Below, piece by piece: positions 39,501 through 43,479 of a stretch of DNA of 43,479 nucleotides. Every line of letters begins with the position of its first letter. Positions within the stretch are counted from its first letter, which is position 1. Both the position numbers and the translations under genes were made by a program. This DNA is from Candidatus Kapaibacterium sp. GTDB taxonomy: Bacteria > Bacteroidota > Ignavibacteria > Kapaibacteriales > WFXC01. The DNA lies in assembly GCA_015490805.1 (NCBI GenBank), contig WFXC01000023.1, positions 1-43,479 of the forward strand. Direction: 5' to 3'. Below the pieces are notes generated by a model, which saw only the letters and a program-made list of their open reading frames with translations, did no database searches and was not told where the DNA came from.

Positions 39501-40735
39501 CTTCCATCTGCCCATCGGAAGGTTGCCCGAACCCACCAGCGATACGACTGTCCCCGCCGTAAACGACCCGACCAATCCAGACTCTCCCCATCGTCACTGA
39601 TCGCATTCACAAAGTGATACGTCGCCCGCTCCGGGGACACTCCCTGCGAACGCGCTGGACCTTGGGGCCAACGGACATTCCGTTCATTCGTCAACCGTAC
39701 GCCCCCGCCTTCCACAACGACCTCAAATCGCGCACCGCGCAAACTATCGCTGTACGGCTCAAAACGAACGATGAGCAGAGGATGTCGCCACGGAATGGTA
39801 TCGCCGTTTTGGGGCCAATGAGGTATAAGCCGCAACCGCTGGCGTGTTTCTCCCTCCTCTGATGAACGATCGGAAGCAAATCCAAAAACGGCAATCTCAC
39901 TTTTGCCCTCATTGTCACCACGAACGGCTATGGGGCGACCAAATTGGTCCAGTACCTGAACCTGCCAGGCAAATCGCTCCGCTCCTGTAATCGATCGGAA
40001 CGATGGATCGCCAAACTGATATTGGTAAGAAACGCCTGTTATCACCTGCTCAAACAGCGGAGCATTCCGGTCAATGGCTTCCCGCGGTGACTGGTCTGCA
40101 AAAACGGGAACGATCAGCAGTCGATACTGTGGTGAAATATCTGGCGGTACTGGCGTGACGCCCGTCCACTGGAATAGCGGCGGCGAACGATCCGGATCGG
40201 GAAGATCAAATCGATCCTTCGGCGCTAACAGTATCGGAGGCTCCGGTAGCAAGATCTCAAAGGTTGGACAAACAGCATACCGATGCAACACCGTACCGGT
40301 AGCGTCCAACAGCCAGACGCAGTACGTATACACTCCTTCAGGTAACTGCTGTGTGCGAAGCGCCTGCCGCTCTACGGTAGGATCCGCAATATCAATGCCG
40401 CCGGACTGATACAGTTCGGGTGGCGCGATGTCCGGTCCGGTTAGCACCGTTAGTCCCGGCGGGAAGTGGAAGCGTGGAACGGCTGGATCGCCGGGATCCA
40501 TTGTCACAATGGGCTTGCCGTCCTTCTGGATCTCGAAAATCACCCGGATGTCCGAGTACACGTCCTTGCTATCGTTCCGGATGAAAATTCGCACAATGTT
40601 CGGATTGCGGCTCCACTCTGACAGTGCGGCTGGCGTCGGCCGCTGAATCTGGACACTCTGGATCCGCAGTGTCTGGGAAACGATCACAAGTGGAAACAGG
40701 AAGCTCAAAATAAGACATCGGAGCCATAATTTCAT
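33587..40735 (-). CDS. giant secreted beta-rich protein with TANFOR-like N-terminus, 2382 residues
   Basis: The signal peptide is residues 1-20 (MKLWLRC, hydrophobic core, VVS-type end before Q21). The start ATG at 40735 has ACAGGAGT upstream; an earlier Met at 40789 would bury the signal peptide. Residues about 21-270 resemble the TANFOR domain that I recall from large Bacteroidota proteins (LEI-type strands, EGVYTYCVWLLD). Fibronectin-III-like units follow to about 600. A Cys-containing segment lies near 710 (CVYRCETPP), and a long beta-rich stretch covers about 720-1780, with FDDLQVNTDNQVYQGEA, Asp-Tyr-Arg-Gly motifs and a Gly-rich GVGIYGFGGGAWYNM near 1435. An SbsA-like Ig unit (LQPQDGAQNVSVF, about 1800-1920) precedes an Arg/Trp/Tyr-rich C-terminus. 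No T9SS signal is visible at the end. The function is unknown; I infer an envelope or surface scaffold. Confidence 0.85.
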   Translation of the reverse strand: MKLWLRCLILSFLFPLVIVSQTLRIQSVQIQRPTPAALSEWSRNPNIVRIFIRNDSKDVYSDIRVIFEIQKDGKPIVTMDPGDPAVPRFHFPPGLTVLTGPDIAPPELYQSGGIDIADPTVERQALRTQQLPEGVYTYCVWLLDATGTVLHRYAVCPTFEILLPEPPILLAPKDRFDLPDPDRSPPLFQWTGVTPVPPDISPQYRLLIVPVFADQSPREAIDRNAPLFEQVITGVSYQYQFGDPSFRSITGAERFAWQVQVLDQFGRPIAVRGDNEGKSEIAVFGFASDRSSEEGETRQRLRLIPHWPQNGDTIPWRHPLLIVRFEPYSDSLRGARFEVVVEGGGVRLTNERNVRWPQGPARSQGVSPERATYHFVNAISDDGESLDWSGRLRRGQSYRWWVRATFRWADGSTTVVETEPRIFTLGLRKPNREAPPEMARFPQGMQVRLRWQTPVPAALNYTPEEMVSIIRRRSFLHIPWAQEQVRIEVARDSEFRSIVTTATTQHPASDLYRIGDECAEFFQLRQLQTPPLTTTGTYYWRVQYLDDDGNPYLTGPVWRFQIVGEESEPIDPATCLVLRPLTPEGTIPVAQPVFRGVVQPSVQPAGIRRGWVKVWRMESEDEDSATVVVRTPVFHRAFEGSDFASFAPYAAGAEQVMFRTINTTGATVTFTADVGQWYLWQFGFEVDAATVREDGVGCERTVITSRVARFRYQPDEGPCVYRCETPPVTNRTPRSEPLAVGDRIAIGAFTLTITQLENASPTALRGRGVIEIPAFRLPTAGSGMRLLVEFDDLQVNTDNQVYQGEARAVIADDAPLSAEIANAIEAGARDLGQEEIRSIDAYLRTGRRLLSVLSGDEPLTLPVGLDRVIGSRRVIIALVGAVFRPSTMTYPGGRLNVVAWIELPDLMGPGNGIGIGARAICFHPGGLNLVDGILYLPSDIVLSDREGRDDVPTWEVLFRGWRSAEDRGTYLEWDCSGFRAFQLDVEVAFSRHVLLPIDAAGQVITDPTQHVRGRATARLERSPRSQWGFVLEGQLQECALTQAPGFRLRGSSPIHFALDVSAHSNPRTLRFPSDYRGAKDSTWMGFYLSGLFLQLPDEFHRTGATEGPRVGLEQVLIDGTGVTLTIEATNVADNVDFNNWGGSIDTLRLRILQSAFREALIHGRLSVPVSDSTLDYRGLLNRSTTGSLSFVFQVQARDTLNFPLTRIGRLAILPSSTFELRVESGRFLPTVLLNGQLRLAGDLPRLPGIDFRGVDFEGFGVRSVGDRIQFESGNWAFASPQHTLAGFPLSIREVRIVTGDCEGQPGAALRFGVDLNLFAESSAGISGGTTVSFWGALQRAPRWRLGFCQVRLDEIRLAADLGAAASIEGRLSFYSEDPTFGNGFRGEVSAEIAQLVSASGVVQFGAVSDYRYWFVDVRAYLPAGIPVGAGVGIYGFGGGAWYNMQRVGEVAAPPTDSRTADPAVPGATASGFRFIPDGSGSFGLRAMVALGTHPDPFVLNGDVALEAEFSTGTGGGIRFIRLQGDYWMLCQLNQRRKAPLWGTLVLQLNFEPSLVLDGTFDVNIDAPRGAGLLRGGGQMVLHVASDSWYFWIGRPTARVGVSLGIGDLHLPSVGSYFQMGTRLDPIPPLPEEVVALLGAPPPMLRNSALISQGKGMAFGQELRFDSGRLQFLVFYARLRFLMGYDVSLLDYRGILRCEGYSEPGLNGWYASGQVYAYVAGEIGMYVDVWFFKGNVSILELETAARLTAGMPNPTWLEGAVGGRFSALGGTIKGYCNFEFRIGSRCSPPRLTPFELDMIADLQPQDGAQNVSVFVSPQAAFNFVANQPFEIEELDEDGEPRIRTFRLLITEFTLRQDRRGSSPLLGRWTLDDDRIVATLEPDEMLAGSTWHRVRVAVKGQEWIGGRWQDVRKANGSLAVQTMEHRFRTGPAPDRIPESNIASMYPRKNQRYFLIDQCPDGFIQLRRGMRSLLAEEGYRLKVRFIPAGGQDPVEVNATYSRRRIRFPIPSQLQTATIYGLQVLKVRIQERSDLIASRAETDYGIRSRLQERWVQFLQRRGTTVELRQRRLPSLRTRSGEKLMYVYHFRTSRYRTLQQKISAIFQRGSVRAVVAPSGLVTGIEYRKPDFAGEWFDIYDLQWLSGSIHPRDVQPQYPRTSLYWRQRVEPWLYQPVHRIAGFAAGGRSPLMLDRMTGVSVSGLMPKSPLQEWEIRDAYFPNPYRIIYRLNTGLPTVTVRLDLPAIAWWDYVAFARPRAARLLVEDAFIRTFEQRTGHRWDRRNRKERAPITGQWLVRCYAGRSHTHMLELLRLNPAHFPWALNRKLRADERRIVQRIASGTWNPTLYRSDLSRFRYWAVAWHYWGGSCAPAPDRTVTPPALQLLLLP

Positions 40736-40833
40736 CAGAAAACTCCTGTATCGATTGAACCGATTACTTGTTGTCATCTCCGAAACCACTCCCCTCAGTC
40801 AGGTAACCGTACTGTACCGGGCAGTGGAGCAAA

Positions 40834-42489
40834 CTACCAATTCACACTGTAGCGCACCGACCCTCGCAGAAACTGCACTTCTGAATTTTCCGATGTTGTG
40901 GACTGGAGCAGAAACAGCAGGGATAACTTGCCAAACGGTTTCAGCGAATAATGCCCGGAAAATCGAAGAAAGAAATTTTCCGACTGCTGCGATGCCACTT
41001 CCTGTATGCCGTATCCAGCACTGCCCAGCAGTTCCAGCGACTTGAATACCGGCACACGAATCGTCTCGCTGATGTTGAGCATACTGGGCGCTGGATTTTC
41101 TCCCGCTTCGTTCTTCGATCCAAAAATGGTGGTGGTAAAAATCCAGTTGTTCGGTAGTTGCAGGGCATAGGCGATGTTGAGAGAATGTCCCTGAAATTGC
41201 TGCTGCTGCGCTGTTACCACATTGTGATCCACAACGCTGGAGTAGGAATACCCAACGGCAATGGAATGTCGAAGGGTTCCCGTCAGAAACCGAAAGGAAG
41301 GATTGAAGTTGAACATCTGAGAGATGGTAGACACGCGCAGCGTGTCGTTGACGTGATTCGAACGAATGCCGTAATTGGTATAGGAAGCAGCAACACTGAC
41401 AGCAGAACTGAGTTGCGCTGACAGATTTACAGATCCAATGAGGCGCTGTGTTGTTGCCAGCTTGTCCTGGAGCAAATTGTTCTGCTGAAGCCCAATCGAC
41501 CCGCTGAGAATGAGTCGGGAATTGAGCAATCGAACTGTTGGTGCAAGCGTAATTCGCCCGATGTCATTGATCAACTGCGTATATCCGAGCGTTACGTAGC
41601 CGGGACCTATCCATTCCCCACGGACGCGCACATTCCACCAACTGCGCGGGTTGAGGGTCAGCTCCACTTTTGCCGCTCCATCGACGCTGGTAGAATAGCG
41701 GGGAACAAAAATCCATCGGGGGATACTCTCTGCCGCCGACGTTTCGGGAAAGCGGAGGTCACGGGTAAAGGCGGCAACGGCAACCTCTCCACGGAAATGG
41801 AGCGAAGAAGTCAGCGGCAGTGCCAGCATTAGGGATCCCGCAAGGTTCTCCATCGCTGGCAACTGGAGCGTATCCGGTAGAGAGGTTGAATCATCAATAG
41901 CGTGCATCAACGACAGCAGTACCGTCACCCCATCGAGCGATTGCACCCCTGCTTTCAGTGCCCAGAACCAGCGGTCATACTCTCCCAGGAATGTTCCCTG
42001 TGGCAGGCGGGCGTGACGCCCCAGTCCATACAGAAAGCCAATATAGAATGGTCCAGGTGTCAACTCGATGCCGCCGCCTAAGATTCGTTGATCTCCGAAC
42101 GTCAGCGGCGAGAAAGTCAACGAAAAATATCCGCCATAGAGTCGCAACCAGCGTGCCGCCTGCAAACTGGCGCCAAACTGATTGAACGGCTGTCGATACC
42201 CCACCTCCCGATTGGTCAGCCGCAATTGAAATGGCAACTGAATCTGATCGAACAACGTCAGGCGGGCAGAGAGCAGAACACGTCCCACGAAGCGATCCGC
42301 AAACGGATACCGATAAAAAGCTCCAGACCCCTGCTGTTGATTATACTCTCCTATCACCTGCACGTTTCCGGACAACCGCACCCACGACGGCGAAGAAGAT
42401 GGATCACCAGCGACTGCCGACCCTCCATACCATCCGAGGATAACAATGGTGATCACCCAGAGGACTCGACAGCAAGCAACATTTTCCAT
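40834..42489 (-). CDS. outer-membrane beta-barrel protein of unknown function
   Basis: The 551-residue protein has a signal peptide (1-27, ending AVA). From residue about 33 to the end it shows alternating polar/hydrophobic strands with aromatic girdles, such as VRLSGNVQVIGEY, LQAARWLRLYGGYFSLTFSPL, GGGIELTPGPFYIGFLYG and SVAASYTNYGI. The chain ends in VRYSVNW, and an aromatic last residue in a final strand is what the BAM machinery recognises. The size fits about 20 or more strands. ATG at 42489 has AAGGAG 6 nt upstream; the frame to 42537 adds a non-signal leader. The giant-protein gene starts 98 bp downstream on the same strand, so the two may act together. Transport substrate, if any, is unknown. 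Confidence 0.82.
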   Translation of the reverse strand: MENVACCRVLWVITIVILGWYGGSAVAGDPSSSPSWVRLSGNVQVIGEYNQQQGSGAFYRYPFADRFVGRVLLSARLTLFDQIQLPFQLRLTNREVGYRQPFNQFGASLQAARWLRLYGGYFSLTFSPLTFGDQRILGGGIELTPGPFYIGFLYGLGRHARLPQGTFLGEYDRWFWALKAGVQSLDGVTVLLSLMHAIDDSTSLPDTLQLPAMENLAGSLMLALPLTSSLHFRGEVAVAAFTRDLRFPETSAAESIPRWIFVPRYSTSVDGAAKVELTLNPRSWWNVRVRGEWIGPGYVTLGYTQLINDIGRITLAPTVRLLNSRLILSGSIGLQQNNLLQDKLATTQRLIGSVNLSAQLSSAVSVAASYTNYGIRSNHVNDTLRVSTISQMFNFNPSFRFLTGTLRHSIAVGYSYSSVVDHNVVTAQQQQFQGHSLNIAYALQLPNNWIFTTTIFGSKNEAGENPAPSMLNISETIRVPVFKSLELLGSAGYGIQEVASQQSENFFLRFSGHYSLKPFGKLSLLFLLQSTTSENSEVQFLRGSVRYSVNW

Positions 42490-42534
42490 TCCAACTCCTT
42501 TTTCAATCACCACTGCCGGATTTCTCCATCGGTG

Positions 42535-42542
42535 CAAAGTTA
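42535..42542 (-). promoter_or_regulatory. candidate -7 element for the barrel gene
   Basis: Minus-strand TAACTTTG matches TAnnTTTG about 46 nt upstream of the barrel start at 42489. The -33 position has no clear TTTG. Confidence 0.35.
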
Positions 42543-42805
42543 CAAAAACAGCACTAGATAACCACTACCTCCCGCAGGGGCGACCTGGCTGGTCGCCATC
42601 ACCCGCACCCGTAGGGGCGACCGGCCGGTCGCCCCTACACATCTACGCCAGTGCCTCCTTTTATCTTTTTTTGCCGACTGAAGCCGGCGCTCCTTCAGCG
42701 CTGGGGGCGCACGCTTCAGCGTGCATCATCTTCTGCCGGCTAAAGCCGGCGCTCCCAGTGCCGGCGCTCCCGGTTCAGCGCTCCCGGCCACACCTCCGCC
42801 TTCCG
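42543..42805. repeat. palindromic repeat array and 28-nt perfect palindrome
   Basis: No gene is seen here. A perfect 28-nt palindrome lies at 42611-42638 (each half GTAGGGGCGACCGG), with a shorter imperfect relative at 42577-42598. From 42673 the same family as the other arrays resumes: GCCGACTGAAGCCGGC at 42673-42688, GCACGCTTCAGCGTGC at 42709-42724 and GCCGGCTAAAGCCGGC at 42735-42750. The array reaches the stop of the right-edge gene. Confidence 0.8.
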
Positions 42806-43479
42806 CTACCGCACCACCACCACTGGCACCACAATCACCCGATCCCCTCTCCATAACCGTACGTAGTACGTCCCACTTCTCGAAAGCTCCACCCACGCTT
42901 CCCGCTCTCCTGCTCCCTGGTTCCGCTGATACACCACTCGCCCCACCAGATCCCGAATCTCTATCGACCAGCCTTCCTCCGACGGATACCGCACCCGTAT
43001 CCATCCCCGACTCGGATTCGGACTCACCACCCCTGCTACCCTCTCCAGCCTCACCTGTCCCATCCCCGTCACTACATCCGCACTGCTGCCTTCCAACTGT
43101 ACCCAGTTGCTCACCTTCCCTCCACCCTCTGCTCGCAGATACACCACGACCAGTTCCTTCTTCGGATCCACCCAGATCCCGATGGTTGTATCCACCACCA
43201 CCGTATCCATCACTTTCTTCGGCAATCCCTTGGCGTTTGCTAAGTTATCATCGTCCTCATATACCACTACCCGATACCGCTCGGCTCCCGCCACTGGCCG
43301 CCACCGAATCAGAAACGGGACCTCTTTCACCCTGAATCTCCGATACGCCCAGTACCACAACGTATCATACTCCGGTGTTACTTTAACTCGATACCGATGC
43401 CGATCGTACACAAACGGTCGGCGCAGCAACTCCCCCGGCCGATACACAAAGGCATACTCCGGTCCTCCTATGATGATCC
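42806..43479 (-). CDS. secreted T9SS cargo protein, C-terminal part (N-terminus beyond right edge)
   Basis: The open frame runs from the right edge to the stop at 42806, giving 223 residues. The first 130 include a fibronectin-III-like unit (FLIRWRPVAGAERYRVVVYE, then KELVVVYLRAEGGGKVSNW). The C-terminus is a well-formed T9SS type A sorting domain: SPNPSRGWIRVRY, IEIRDLVGRVVYQRN, LSRSGTYYVRLWRG and a final strand VIVVPVVVVR. The product should therefore be secreted through the T9SS. The enzymatic or binding part, if any, is outside the window. The frame is open through the edge (GGPEYAF precedes the first possible GTG at 43447), so the true start is not visible. Confidence 0.88.
   Translation of the reverse strand, partial: IIIGGPEYAFVYRPGELLRRPFVYDRHRYRVKVTPEYDTLWYWAYRRFRVKEVPFLIRWRPVAGAERYRVVVYEDDDNLANAKGLPKKVMDTVVVDTTIGIWVDPKKELVVVYLRAEGGGKVSNWVQLEGSSADVVTGMGQVRLERVAGVVSPNPSRGWIRVRYPSEEGWSIEIRDLVGRVVYQRNQGAGEREAWVELSRSGTYYVRLWRGDRVIVVPVVVVR

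Noticed and set aside
40736-40789. 18-residue extension before the giant protein's signal peptide
   Set aside because: It would place a polar leader before a clean signal peptide; ATG at 40735 has its own ribosome-binding site.
42721-43335. 204-codon Pro/Ser-rich plus-strand frame at the right edge
   Set aside because: Antisense to a clear T9SS cargo gene and running into the repeat array; the composition is a by-product of the opposite strand.

Overview
The window looks like chromosomal sequence of a Gram-negative bacterium of the Bacteroidota/Chlorobiota branch, most likely near Kapabacteria/Ignavibacteria (inference, no phylogeny run). The reasons are: several secreted proteins that end in type IX secretion (T9SS) C-terminal signals; a SecA with the long insertion and the C-terminal zinc motif; a fused E1 alpha/beta 2-oxoacid dehydrogenase; a giant protein with a TANFOR-like N-terminus; and -7 promoter elements of the Bacteroidota type TAnnTTTG. 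I see no phage genes, transposases, CRISPR array or rRNA.

Layout, left to right. 1-4285: a secreted protein running off the left edge (minus) diverges from a phosphoglucose/phosphomannose isomerase gene, which is followed after 2 nt by a seven-bladed propeller protein with a T9SS signal. 4286-7358: an RNA-modification operon (RluA-type pseudouridine synthase, RsmF-type m5C methyltransferase, small separate RNA-binding-like protein), flanked on both sides by arrays of short palindromic repeats. 7359-13812 (minus): a five-gene peptide ABC importer with Yej-type permeases. 13900-16017 (minus): membrane pyrophosphatase. 16102-16207: tRNA-Val with a strong terminator. 16588-19719 (minus): secA, divergent from a small orphan gene. 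20133-25080 (minus): an unknown protein with a long acidic linker, mutS2 and a yqeY-like gene. 25217-27678 (plus): rpsT, tRNA-Arg, then a ferritin-like gene, a low-molecular-weight phosphatase gene and a fructosamine-kinase gene. 27805-28515 (plus): a small T9SS cargo protein, converging on an SlyD-type prolyl isomerase and the fused E1 gene (minus).

31291-42489 (minus) is the least conventional part. It holds an outer-membrane beta-barrel, a 2382-residue secreted giant with a TANFOR-like N-terminus, and an OmpA-type protein with two OmpA-like modules, in that order of transcription. I regard it as the best candidate for an undescribed cell-surface system. The right edge holds a further repeat array and the C-terminal part of another T9SS cargo protein.

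Start codons were chosen by ribosome-binding site, signal peptide or family length. In several cases they lie downstream of the longest open frame. Residue positions are approximate.
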